The notes below the pieces were generated by a model that saw only the letters and a program-made list of their open reading frames with translations, ran no database searches and had not been told where the DNA came from. This document shows positions 1-6,578 of a DNA stretch of 7,993 bases, piece by piece. This DNA is from Spirochaetia bacterium. GTDB lineage: Bacteria > Spirochaetota > Spirochaetia > Treponematales > Breznakiellaceae. Position 1 is the stretch's first letter. Every line of letters starts with the position of its first letter. A program made the translations under genes and the position numbers. The stretch lies in contig BOBI01000093.1 of the NCBI GenBank assembly GCA_026002305.1, positions 1-7,993 of the forward strand. Direction: 5' to 3'.

Positions 1-107
1 GCGGTAGCATTTCCGCTCCGGCGTCTCAACTCACTTCAACGTATCGGTTGCCCACAACTCTGACCACTGGGATGCCTCAATTCGGTTTCCGGCTAGTGCG
101 CCGCTAG
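1..107 (+). CDS. C-terminal end of an SUMF1/formylglycine-generating-enzyme-like protein (partial)
   Basis: An open frame runs in from the left edge (first whole codon at 3) and stops with TAG at 105-107, giving 34 codons that read GSISAPASQL...QFGFRLVRR. The two bases before codon 1 would fit a preceding Gly, so the segment resembles the GGS...GFRLVR end of FGE-sulfatase/SUMF1 (C-type-lectin fold) proteins. The spacing from GGS to GFR is the usual one for the family. Positions that are often Asn in spirochaete members are here Ser, Ala, Pro, Thr, Leu and Gln. Known members include formylglycine-generating enzymes, EgtB-like enzymes and ligand-binding surface proteins; the fragment is too short to tell which applies. 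A hairpin terminator lies 38 nt downstream, as expected for a true gene end. Confidence is limited by the length. Confidence 0.55.
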   Translation, partial: GSISAPASQLTSTYRLPTTLTTGMPQFGFRLVRR

Positions 108-145
108 TTCCTCGGCCATGCCGGAAAAAGTTTCGGATAGTTGAC

Positions 146-185
146 AGCAGGAAGAAGCGGGAAAAACCCGCTTCTTCCTGCTTTT
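146..185 (+). terminator. Intrinsic terminator hairpin after the SUMF1-like gene
   Basis: A perfect 16-bp stem (146-161 pairing with 167-182, core GCAGGAAGAAGCGGG) has a five-A loop at 162-166. It ends in TTTT, followed by GTGG. It sits 38 nt after the stop codon at 107. The T tract is short but the stem is long and GC-rich. Its 3' arm and T tract are also the left edge of repeat module A1 and resemble the end of module C, so the terminator and the repeat share sequence. Confidence 0.65.
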
Positions 186-246
186 GTGGTAGAGGCGGCG
201 TGCGGCTTATAAAGCGTGTGCCCTTTGGTTTAATTGCCCGACAAAA

Positions 247-448
247 ACAGAGGTGCATTTAGTTCTGAAATTGGTACTATGATGCAAACGCTCGCAGGTT
301 CCATCGCGCAATGCATTGCGTTATGCGGACTAATAAGTTACTGGTGATAAAAGAAAAGACAACACTCCGATAGCACAGCATGGAGCGATGGGTTCTGCGA
401 GCGGCTTGCCTTATCGTACTAATCTTGAAGTTCCAAAAGCACCTCTGC
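247..448 (+). ncRNA. Candidate structured RNA, copy 1 (202 nt)
   Basis: The ends pair as ACAGAGGTGC (247-256) with GCACCTCTGC (439-448), with one mismatch. Inside are these stems, in order: TGCAT/ATGCA (254-258, 282-286; shares 254-256 with the closing stem, so these compete) around TTAGTT-CTGA-AATTGG (259-274); CGC/GCG (293-308); TGCAT/ATGCG with a six-base loop (312-327); GTT/AAC (337-339, 361-363); and GCGAT/ATCGT (385-389, 413-417) enclosing GCGAG-CGG-CTTGC (397-409). Most imperfect pairs are G-T in this orientation, which favours a plus-strand transcript. A weak promoter could lie in module A1 (TTGTGG at 184-189, 18-nt gap, TATAAA at 208-213). I know of no RNA family that matches. It could instead be a mobile repeat whose DNA folds. 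Confidence 0.35.
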
Positions 449-470
449 ATCTGTCGGAACGGCGGTAAAA

Positions 471-855
471 CTCAAAGGTTCTATAGCGGAATGGACAGGG
501 GCTGCCTGTTTCTTCTCTATGTTAGCGTCAAATGCGTTTTTTCTGCTTTTGTGGTAGAGACGGCGTGCGGCTTATACAGCATGTGCCCTTTGGCTTAATT
601 ACCCGACAAAAGCAGAGGTGCATTTAGTTCTGAAATTGGTACTATGATGCACCCGCTCGCAGGTTCCATTGCGGAATGGACAGGGGCTGCCTGTTTCTTC
701 CCTATGTTAGTGTCAAAAGCGTTTTTTCTGCTTTTGCTAGAAAGGCGGCGTGCGGCTTGTGTGGCGTGTGCCCTTTGGCTGAATTACCCGACAAAAGCAG
801 AGGTGCATCCAGTTCTGAAATTGGTACTATGATGCAAACGCTCGCAGGTTCCATT
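471..855 (+). repeat. 185-bp tandem duplication (C1-A2, C2-A3)
   Basis: Bases 471-655 repeat at 656-840, and the first 15 bases recur once more at 841-855, so two and a bit tandem units lie head to tail. Each unit is module C followed by module A. Module C carries the short hairpin ACAGG-GGCTG-CCTGT (495-509 and 680-694). Module A2 carries an 11-bp inverted repeat, TCTGCTTTTGT at 542-552 against ACAAAAGCAGA at 606-616, with 10 of 11 kept in A3. Copies differ at scattered single bases, mostly transitions, so the duplication is not very recent. Confidence 0.85.
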
Positions 856-998
856 GTGAAGCGTATTGCGTCATGCGGATTAATAAGCCGCTGGTGAGAA
901 AAGAAAAGACGGCGTTCCGATAGCACAACGCGTAACGATGGGTTCTGCGAGCGGCTTGCCTTATCGTACTAATCTCGAAGTTTAAAAAGCACCTCTGC
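797..998 (+). ncRNA. Candidate structured RNA, copy 2 (202 nt)
   Basis: This is the second copy, exactly 550 bases after the first. The closing stem is perfect here: GCAGAGGTGC (797-806) with GCACCTCTGC (989-998). Changes relative to copy 1 that keep or improve pairing are: TTAGTT to CCAGTT (809-814), turning two G-T pairs facing AATTGG into C-G; GTT/AAC to GCC/GGC (887-889, 911-913), two double substitutions plus a gained G-C pair at 890/910; TGCAT to CGTAT (862-866) facing ATGCG; and G to A at 935, turning G-T into A-T with 967. The 40 bases at 936-975, around the GCGAG/CTTGC hairpin, are identical to copy 1. The TATAAA-like box of module A1 is not kept in A3, so copy 2 may be silent. Confidence 0.35.
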
Positions 999-1010
999 AT
1001 CTGCAGAAAT

Positions 1011-1073
1011 ATTCAGCCAAAGGGTTTTTGTCTTACAAACCGCACGCCGTTTTTGTGTTAAAGGCAGAAAAAA
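1011..1073 (-). repeat. Inverted, diverged partial copy of module A
   Basis: Read on the minus strand, this segment starts TTTTTCTGC, contains CGGCGTGCGG, and ends CCCTTTGGCTGAAT. These are in the same order and at close to the same spacing as in A3 (722-785). The blocks between them have drifted. It closes the repeat region in the opposite orientation, so the region is bounded by inverted A sequences at 178 and 1073. Confidence 0.7.
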
Positions 1074-1155
1074 TGTATTTGGAGCGGGGGGTTTATTCAA
1101 ATTCAGTATTGTTGTAAACTTTTCGCCTTCTGTATCAATTATACCTTATTTATGT

Positions 1156-1161
1156 TATACT
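1156..1161 (+). promoter_or_regulatory. Possible -10 box for the split-barrel gene
   Basis: TATACT lies 25 nt before the start codon, upstream of a strong GAGGAGGA ribosome site (1173-1180). No good -35 box is seen 16-18 nt upstream (TATCAA at 1133-1138 is a poor match). The 1074-1155 stretch before it is AT-rich and holds nothing else I can identify. Confidence 0.35.
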
Positions 1162-1186
1162 GCCCATTAAATGAGGAGGAGTCTGT

Positions 1187-1579
1187 ATGAAAGATATATT
1201 AGATTTTTTGAAAGAGGCGGAGGTGTTTTTTCTTGCCACTACGGAGGGGACACAGCCTAGGGTGCGGCCGATGGGATTTTTTATGGAATATAAGGGCAAA
1301 TTGTGTTTTTCGACAAATAACACAAAACCTATGTTTGCACAGATGAAGGCGAACCCGAATATCGAGATTTGCGCGTATAGCGGCGGGAAATGGCTGCGGG
1401 TGGCGGGTAAAATTGCTTTTAACACGGAGAGGGAAGCGCGGGTAGCGGCGTTGGAAGCTATGCCAAGTCTTGGGAAAATGTATAATCCCGACGATGGCAA
1501 GTTTGAAATCTTTCACTTTGAAAGCGCCACGGCACATTTTAGCGATATGCAGGGAAACAACCGCGAAGTTAAATTTTAG
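1187..1579 (+). CDS. Pyridoxamine 5'-phosphate oxidase family (FMN-binding split barrel) protein
   Basis: The 130-residue protein reads as one split-barrel domain across its whole length: EVFFLATTEGTQPRVRPMG (12-30), then FFMEYKGKLCFSTNNTKPMFAQMKANPNIEIC, KWLRVAGKIAF (68-78), and a C-terminal half with MYNPDDGKFEIFHFESATAHF. This is the pattern of the small single-domain members that bind FMN or a related flavin or F420-like cofactor as a dimer in the cytosol. The true PNPOx enzyme (PdxH) is longer and has a distinct C-terminal signature, so this is not pdxH and its substrate is unknown. The start is fixed by the GAGGAGGA ribosome site 6 nt upstream. The malic enzyme gene starts 41 nt after its stop on the same strand, with its own ribosome site, so the two may be co-transcribed. 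Confidence 0.88.
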   Translation: MKDILDFLKEAEVFFLATTEGTQPRVRPMGFFMEYKGKLCFSTNNTKPMFAQMKANPNIEICAYSGGKWLRVAGKIAFNTEREARVAALEAMPSLGKMYNPDDGKFEIFHFESATAHFSDMQGNNREVKF

Positions 1580-1620
1580 TTTTTATGAACTTTTAGCGCT
1601 TGTTTTCATAGGAGAATTTT

Positions 1621-2790
1621 ATGGATTACGCACAAGAATCACTCAAATTGCACGCAAAATGGCGTGGAAAGTTGGACATTGTTCCAAAAATGAAGGTTTC
1701 TACAAAGGAGGAACTCTCGCTTGCATATACCCCGGGCGTTGCCCAGCCCTGTCTTGAAATTCAAAAAGATATTAACAAGAGCTACACGCTGACCGGCCGA
1801 TGGAATACCGTCGCCGTTGTTACGGACGGCACCGCCGTTTTGGGGTTAGGGGACATTGGGCCGGAGGCGGGTATGCCCGTTATGGAAGGCAAGTGTGTGC
1901 TGTTTAAGGCTTTTGGCGGGGTCGATGCCATACCTCTGTGTATCCGCTCAAAGGATCCGGACGAAATTGTGAACACGGTGCGGCTTTTGGCGGGAAGTTT
2001 CGGCGGGGTAAACCTTGAAGATATATCCGCCCCGCGCTGTTTTGAGATTGAGGCGCGGTTAAAAAAATGCTGCGATATTCCGATTTTTCACGACGATCAG
2101 CACGGCACGGCGGTAATTGTGCTTGCGTCCATCCTCAACGCCCTAAAACTTACCGGCAAGAAGCTGGAAAATATCAGTGTTGTAACCAGCGGTGCGGGCG
2201 CAGCCGGTATTGCCATTATCAAATTGCTTATGGCAAAGGGCTTGCAGGACGTGGTTATGTGCGACAGCAAGGGCGCAATTTACAAAGGCCGTGCCGGCCT
2301 TAACCCGCAAAAGGAGGAGGTTGCCGCAGCGAACAAACAGAACAAAAAAGGCACTTTGGCTGAGGTTATAGCCGGCGCCGATGTGTTTATAGGTGTTTCC
2401 AAACCTAATGCGGTTACCCCCGAAATGGTCAAATCTATGACCAAAAACCCGATTCTGTTTCCGATGGCAAACCCCACGCCGGAAATTTTCCCCGACGAGG
2501 CGCTTGCCGCAGGAGCCGCCGTTGTCGGCACCGGCCGCAGCGACTTCCCCAATCAAATTAACAATGTACTGGCATTCCCGGGAATATTCCGGGGCGCTCT
2601 GGATGTCCGCGCAAGCGATATTAATGATGAGATGAAAATCGCCGCCGCCTACGCGCTGGCAGGGCTTGTTCCCGACAAAGAACTAAAACCCGGTTACATA
2701 ATTCCGGCGGCCTTCGACCCCCGTGTTAAAGATGCGGTGGCCAGAGCCGTATCAGAAGCCGCCCGAAAAAGCGGCGTAGCGAGGATTTAG
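1621..2790 (+). CDS. Malic enzyme, short bacterial form (malate to pyruvate + CO2)
   Basis: The 389-residue protein performs oxidative decarboxylation of malate to pyruvate with NAD(P)+ and a divalent metal, linking C4 acids to pyruvate in the cytosol. The N-terminal malic domain has SLAYTPGVAQPC (33-44) with the general-acid Tyr36, and GLGDIGPEAGMPVMEGK (75-91) with catalytic Lys91. Metal ligands are Glu133-Asp134 (LEDISAP) and Asp159 in FHDDQHGTAV. The C-terminal NAD-binding domain has GAGAAG (191-196), the conserved PMANPTPEIFPDEA (281-294), and TGRSDFPNQINNVLAFPG. The length is that of the short form, with no phosphotransacetylase-like extension. The start ATG has AGGAGA at 1610-1615 and matches the usual family N-terminus (...ESLKLHAKWRGKL...). 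Choice of NAD or NADP cannot be settled by eye. The gene ends 11 nt short of the converging dehydrogenase gene. Confidence 0.95.
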   Translation: MDYAQESLKLHAKWRGKLDIVPKMKVSTKEELSLAYTPGVAQPCLEIQKDINKSYTLTGRWNTVAVVTDGTAVLGLGDIGPEAGMPVMEGKCVLFKAFGGVDAIPLCIRSKDPDEIVNTVRLLAGSFGGVNLEDISAPRCFEIEARLKKCCDIPIFHDDQHGTAVIVLASILNALKLTGKKLENISVVTSGAGAAGIAIIKLLMAKGLQDVVMCDSKGAIYKGRAGLNPQKEEVAAANKQNKKGTLAEVIAGADVFIGVSKPNAVTPEMVKSMTKNPILFPMANPTPEIFPDEALAAGAAVVGTGRSDFPNQINNVLAFPGIFRGALDVRASDINDEMKIAAAYALAGLVPDKELKPGYIIPAAFDPRVKDAVARAVSEAARKSGVARI

Positions 2791-2801
2791 GGCTAGGCGC
2801 C

Positions 2802-3836
2802 CTATGGCGCCAACACCACCTTTAGCAAATTGTCCTGCCGGTTGTAGAGTTTGTCGAACCAGATTTGACCTTCCGACAGCGGGGCAACGCGGCTTATGAT
2901 GCTGCGCGCATTGATTTTTTTGCGAGCCATCATGTCCAGCACAAGCGGGTATTCACCGGCTATGGCGCAGGTGCCTTGCAGCCGCAGTTGACGTGTTACA
3001 ACCTGTTGAAGCGGTAATTCGATTGTCGGGCTGATGTTGCCGATTAGGGTAACGCTGCCGCCCTTTCGTGTTATAGCTACCGCTGTTTTGATGGAGGCGG
3101 CAGCGCCTACAGCTTCTAGTGTGCGGTCCACGCCGCGGCCGTTTGTTAAGGCGGCGATCTTTTTTAGCAGGTCCGCGTCTGCCGGATCTGCCTCGGCGCA
3201 GGCTCCCGCAAGAAGCGCCGCCTTCCGGTGTGCGGCGTCGGTATCAAGGGCGATAACAAGGCCGCAGCCGGAAGCCCTCAGAATCTGAATCGCCAACAGG
3301 CCGATAAGCCCCGCGCCGACAACGGCAACCGTTTCGTTAAGCGCAACCGGTGTTTGGCGCACCGCATGGGCGGCGACGGCGGCAGGTTCGGTAAGCGAGG
3401 CATCCTCAAACGAAAGATCGTCCGGCAGCTTAAAGCAGATACGCTCCGGCACAACCACGTATTCGGCAAAGCAGCCGTCTTGGACGTATTCATCGCAGGA
3501 AACGCCCAGCACCCTGCGGTTATCGCATAAATTGACATCACCATTCCTACAGAAAAAACACTCGCCGCACCAGATTGTTGAATCAAACGTAATGCGGTCG
3601 CCTTTCTTAAAAAGCGTAACCCCGCTACCGGCATTTTCCACAACCCCTGCAGCCTCGTGTCCCATTATAACCGGCGGTTTTCGCCTGCCGGTAGAACCGT
3701 CAAACCCATGCACATCGGACCCGCATACCGAGACGGCCTTAACCTTAACCAAAATATCTTTCGCACCGGAAATTTTAGGATCCGGTACATCGGCATATTC
3801 CAACTTTTTGTATTCTTTCATTAAAAGTGCTTTCAT
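2802..3836 (-). CDS. Zinc- and NAD-dependent medium-chain alcohol/polyol dehydrogenase
   Basis: The 344-residue protein is a complete medium-chain dehydrogenase of the zinc class. Catalytic zinc ligands are Cys38 (CGSD), His60-Glu61 in GHEAAGVV, and Glu150. The structural zinc lobe is Cys90, Cys93, Cys96 and Cys104. The Rossmann motif is GAGLIG (174-179), with Asp198 at the end of the second strand pointing to NAD rather than NADP. Family resemblance is to sorbitol, galactitol-phosphate and threonine dehydrogenases; the substrate cannot be named from sequence alone. The start ATG at 3836 has AGGAAA at 3842-3847, immediately after the pgi stop codon, with 12 nt between the genes. It is therefore probably co-transcribed and translationally coupled with pgi, which suggests a sugar or polyol(-phosphate) substrate, though that is inference. 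A second Met at residue 6 is a less likely start. Confidence 0.9.
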   Translation of the reverse strand: MKALLMKEYKKLEYADVPDPKISGAKDILVKVKAVSVCGSDVHGFDGSTGRRKPPVIMGHEAAGVVENAGSGVTLFKKGDRITFDSTIWCGECFFCRNGDVNLCDNRRVLGVSCDEYVQDGCFAEYVVVPERICFKLPDDLSFEDASLTEPAAVAAHAVRQTPVALNETVAVVGAGLIGLLAIQILRASGCGLVIALDTDAAHRKAALLAGACAEADPADADLLKKIAALTNGRGVDRTLEAVGAAASIKTAVAITRKGGSVTLIGNISPTIELPLQQVVTRQLRLQGTCAIAGEYPLVLDMMARKKINARSIISRVAPLSEGQIWFDKLYNRQDNLLKVVLAP

Positions 3837-3848
3837 GAATGTTTCCTA

Positions 3849-5423
3849 CTACACCCCCAACATCCGGCTATATGTGTCCAGGGCGTCGTCGCCGCTTTTG
3901 CCGGAAAGCACTTTTTTGGTAAGTAGTTTGCCAAGCTGCACGCCTTCTTGATCAAAGCTGTTTACGTTCCAGACAAAGCCCTGAAACATCACCTTGTTTT
4001 CAAAGTGGGCGAGCAGGGCTCCGAGTGTTTTTGGGGTAAGCCGCTCGCCGTAGATAAGGCTGGACGGCCGGCCGCCGGGGAATTGTTTGTTGGGGTTCAT
4101 ATCGTTTTGACCTTTGGCAAACGCCACGATTTGGGCGGCCAAATTCGCCTTTAGCTTGGTCTGGCTATTGGAACCATCAACCTCCACATCATCACCGGCC
4201 TGGCTTTCTTTAAAGCCGATGAATTGCAGAGGAACGGCACCCGTGCCCTGGTGCAGCAACTGATAGAACGAGTGCTGTCCGTTTGTGCCCGGCTCGCCGA
4301 AAACAACCGGCCCCGTTTGGTAGGCAATTTTCTTACCGTCGCGGCTAACACGCTTGCCATTGCTTTCCATATCGAGTTGCTGCAGGTGCGCCGGAAAACG
4401 AGCAAGCGCCTGACTGTAAGGCAGCACCGCCGTGTAGGGGTACTCCAAAAATGTACGCTCCCATACCCCGATAAGGGCATCGAGGGCGGCGGCATTTTTT
4501 TGAATGTTCGGCTCCAGCGCCGCCTTGTCGGCTTCGTGCGCACCGTCAAGAAATTCCTTGAACACACCGGCGCCAAAGGCAAGCGACAGAATTACACCGC
4601 CAACACCGGAAGTAACCGAATAACGCCCGCCGATGTAATCGTCAATGTAGAATGAATCAAGATAATCTTTGTTATGCGCAAGCGGGCTCGTCTCGCTTGT
4701 AACGGCGACAAGATGCTTGCTGGGATCAAGACCCGCCGCTTTCAATTTGTCTTTTACAAAAAGTTCATTTGCCAAAGTTTCCTGAGTGGTACCGCTTTTG
4801 GAAACCAAAATAAAAATCGTCTCTTCAAGGTTGACAGATTTAATAACTGCGGAAGCATCGTCCGGATCAACATTGGAAATAAATTTCGCCTGAATTTTTA
4901 ACTTGCCTTCTTTTTTTGCCCAGTTTTCAAGCGCAATATAAACCGCCCTAGGCCCCAAATCCGAACCGCCGATACCAATCTGCACCGCATACTTAAATTG
5001 TTTACCGCCGGCAATTTTTCCGGCATGAACATCGCCTGCAAACGCGCTAAAACGTTCAAGCTCCTGCTTGTAAAATTCCCCGATATTTTTACCCTTTTCG
5101 GTAACGTCCGCGCCAAGCTGCCCGCGCAAAAGCTGGTGCAGCACCTTACGTTTCTCGCCTGAGTTAATCACCCCGCCGTCCAACAGCGCCTTATACTTTG
5201 CGATAATTTCCTGCTCATTCGCAGTTTCCTGCAAAAGCGCAATTAACGCCCAGTCAACCGGTTTCGCCGCCCAATTATACGTTAAACCCGCCGCAACCGG
5301 CACATTCGCACTCTGCACCCGCGTTGCGTCTAACGTCTTCTTAAAATCAAAATTCCGATATTTATTCGCAACTTTCAAAAGCTGCTTATACGACTTCGTC
5401 TTATCAAAATTATTCCAATTCAT
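3849..5423 (-). CDS. pgi: Glucose-6-phosphate isomerase
   Basis: The 524-residue enzyme interconverts glucose-6-phosphate and fructose-6-phosphate in glycolysis and gluconeogenesis. The sugar-phosphate isomerase motifs are all present: IGIGGSDLGPR (149-159), the phosphate-binding SKSGTTQET (208-216), IDDYIGGRYSVTSGVGG (260-276) with Arg267, MESNGK (352-357) with catalytic Glu353, GTNGQHSFYQLLHQGT (379-394) with His384 for ring opening, and EGVQLGK (493-499) with Lys499. Length is near the usual range for full-size bacterial Pgi. The start ATG at 5423 has GGAGGC at 5428-5433, 4 nt upstream. It heads a probable two-gene unit with the downstream zinc dehydrogenase. It is separated from truB by 186 nt holding its own likely promoter and a palindromic repeat. 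Confidence 0.97.
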   Translation of the reverse strand: MNWNNFDKTKSYKQLLKVANKYRNFDFKKTLDATRVQSANVPVAAGLTYNWAAKPVDWALIALLQETANEQEIIAKYKALLDGGVINSGEKRKVLHQLLRGQLGADVTEKGKNIGEFYKQELERFSAFAGDVHAGKIAGGKQFKYAVQIGIGGSDLGPRAVYIALENWAKKEGKLKIQAKFISNVDPDDASAVIKSVNLEETIFILVSKSGTTQETLANELFVKDKLKAAGLDPSKHLVAVTSETSPLAHNKDYLDSFYIDDYIGGRYSVTSGVGGVILSLAFGAGVFKEFLDGAHEADKAALEPNIQKNAAALDALIGVWERTFLEYPYTAVLPYSQALARFPAHLQQLDMESNGKRVSRDGKKIAYQTGPVVFGEPGTNGQHSFYQLLHQGTGAVPLQFIGFKESQAGDDVEVDGSNSQTKLKANLAAQIVAFAKGQNDMNPNKQFPGGRPSSLIYGERLTPKTLGALLAHFENKVMFQGFVWNVNSFDQEGVQLGKLLTKKVLSGKSGDDALDTYSRMLGV

Positions 5424-5443
5424 ATTTGCCTCCGCAGCATAAG

Positions 5444-5470
5444 TTTATACCAAAAAAAGGCACGGCTCAA
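5444..5470 (-). promoter_or_regulatory. Possible pgi promoter
   Basis: On the minus strand, TTGAGC (5465-5470) is followed 15 nt later by TATAAA (5444-5449), which is 20 nt upstream of the pgi start codon. The spacer contains a run of seven T. The gap is shorter than the usual 17, and TAAACT, two bases further on, would give 17. This fits pgi being transcribed separately from truB. Confidence 0.35.
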
Positions 5471-5522
5471 GTTACGGGTGATGATATTTTTTAAACATTG
5501 AGGCAGTTCCATAATTAAGAAT

Positions 5523-5613
5523 TTAACCACAGACCACACGGACAGCACAGACAAAGACTCGTACTTCCCTATCTTTTCTTCCGTCCGTGTGGGTCTGTGA
5601 GGTCTGTGGTTAA
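5523..5613. repeat. Palindromic intergenic element at the truB 3' end
   Basis: A near-perfect inverted repeat spans 91 bp: TTAACCACAGACC (5523-5535) pairs with its complement at 5601-5613, and ACACGGAC (5536-5543) pairs with 5583-5590. A 10-nt bulge lies on one side only (5591-5600, itself a repeat of the TCTGTG-like core). The middle 5544-5582 is unpaired and low in symmetry. The right arm contains the truB stop codon (TAA on the minus strand at 5610-5612). It looks like a MITE/REP-like dispersed repeat and could fold as an RNA hairpin after truB, but neither side has a clear T tract. Confidence 0.7.
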
Positions 5614-6578
5614 TTGATTTCTATTTTAGAACCAGCTCCATTGACAAAAACATAACGCATTTTGTTTTCTGCCTTTTCGATAACCGCTACAAGCTCGTCT
5701 TGGCAAAAGATCGCGTGGACGGAATCTTGCAAGCCGGCTGCGGAAAATGGAAGGCCGGAAATTTGTGAAAGCGGCTTGCCGTATCGCATGGAGGCGGCAA
5801 CGGCGGGCGGCACATCAATGCTGTTTAAACCGATCTTTGCAAGAACATTTTTATCCACCGGCTTGATAGCGTCATGTGCAACGGACGGATCAAGCCTCTC
5901 GCGTTTGTCAGGCGAAATTGTCAGCGCCCCCTCCTCTAAAGAGACGCCGCCGACTGATGTGCGGCGCAGGGACGAGAGGCTGCCGCAGGAAAGCGCCGCG
6001 CGGCCAATGTCGCGTGCCAGCGAGCGGATGTAAGTTCCGCTTGAACAGTGAACGGTTATCTTTGCAAACGGCGGCTCCCACGACATCAACTCCAGCGAGT
6101 GGATGGTAACAGGCCGCGCCTTCATTTCAACATTCGCGCCGCTTCGGACAAGATCGCTTGCCCGCTTTCCGTCTATGTGCAGCGCCGAAAAGACCGGCGG
6201 TTCCTGCATTATGGCGCCTGTAAATTGCGGCAGCACAGCGCGCACGGCGTTTTCGGTTGGAACATCGCATTGGTACACAACAGCGCCTTCGGGATCCAAC
6301 GTGTCCGTTTCCTCGCCAAAGCGGATAACGCCTTCGTAACGCTTATCGCAATGTAAAAAAAAGTTTGTTAGTTTTAAAGCATGGCCTGTCAGAATTATTA
6401 AAAGACCGCAGGCGAATTTGTCCAGCGTACCCGTGTGTCCAATTTTTCCTGTCATGAGCGCTTTTTTAAAAGGCTGGAGAGCGTCAAACGACGTAATGCC
6501 GCTTGGTTTGTCCAGTAATATGTAACCGGATGTTAGATTAGTCAGATTCTGTTTCCGGTTTGTCTTTAACAAGCTCAT
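5610..6578 (-). CDS. truB: tRNA pseudouridine-55 synthase
   Basis: TruB converts U55 in the T-loop of tRNAs to pseudouridine. The conserved core starts at residue 18 (SGYILLDKPSGITSFDALQ). The catalytic motif is GKIGHTGTLDKFACGLL (44-60) with Asp53; many family members have LDPLATG where this has LDKFACG. It is followed by KRYEGVIRFGEETDTLDPEG (79-98), QEPPVFSALHIDGKRA and SGTYIRSLARDIG. The 322 residues are a normal length. The start is uncertain. The ATG at 6578 lies 41 nt inside rbfA and has no clear ribosome site, and the first 17 residues are not conserved, so a non-ATG start nearer the rbfA stop is possible. It is translated behind rbfA, most likely by coupling. Its stop lies in the arm of the downstream palindromic repeat. 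Confidence 0.95.
   Translation of the reverse strand: MSLLKTNRKQNLTNLTSGYILLDKPSGITSFDALQPFKKALMTGKIGHTGTLDKFACGLLIILTGHALKLTNFFLHCDKRYEGVIRFGEETDTLDPEGAVVYQCDVPTENAVRAVLPQFTGAIMQEPPVFSALHIDGKRASDLVRSGANVEMKARPVTIHSLELMSWEPPFAKITVHCSSGTYIRSLARDIGRAALSCGSLSSLRRTSVGGVSLEEGALTISPDKRERLDPSVAHDAIKPVDKNVLAKIGLNSIDVPPAVAASMRYGKPLSQISGLPFSAAGLQDSVHAIFCQDELVAVIEKAENKMRYVFVNGAGSKIEIN

Larger units (their letters stand above)
178..1073. repeat. Mosaic repeat region built of modules A, B and C
   Basis: This stretch of almost 900 bp has no convincing gene. Direct comparison splits it into three modules: A (113 bp), B (163 bp) and C (72 bp). The order is A1 178-290, B1 291-453, a 17-nt spacer, C1 471-542, A2 543-655, C2 656-727, A3 728-840, B2 841-1003, then an inverted partial A at 1011-1073. 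B and C start alike (ctcgcaggttccat), so A is followed by either of two alternative tails. A+B recurs at an exact offset of 550 with no insertions or deletions (about 39 differences in 276 by hand count). C+A recurs at an exact offset of 185. The 60-75-codon open frames that cross it change frame and stop between copies and are not credible genes. Function is unknown. Confidence 0.85.

Noticed and set aside
31..258. 75-codon minus-strand frame over the left edge
   Set aside because: It runs through the perfect terminator hairpin and opposite the SUMF1-like gene end, and has no recognisable protein signature.
291..308. tRNA T-arm-like GGTTCCAT motif in modules
   Set aside because: No acceptor, D or anticodon arms can be placed around it, so it is not a tRNA or tmRNA.
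363..387. Extra stem CTCC/GGAG between GTT/AAC and the GCGAG hairpin in the candidate RNA
   Set aside because: One pair changes in a compensatory way in copy 2, but another is lost, and it competes with the better supported GCGAT/ATCGT stem.
380..897. Small open frames of 62-73 codons across the repeat region
   Set aside because: They start and stop at different places in each module copy, lack ribosome sites, and the copy differences do not spare codon positions.
178..1003. Integron attC array (known in Treponema denticola)
   Set aside because: No RYYYAAC/GTTRRRY core pairs at module ends and no cassette genes between the repeats.
178..1003. CRISPR array
   Set aside because: Repeats are 72-163 bp, directly abutting and diverged, without short identical repeats separated by unique spacers.
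2796..2811. GGCGCC-CTAT-GGCGCC hairpin as a bidirectional terminator between malic enzyme and dehydrogenase genes
   Set aside because: The stem is short, overlaps the last codons of the dehydrogenase, and has no T tract on either strand.
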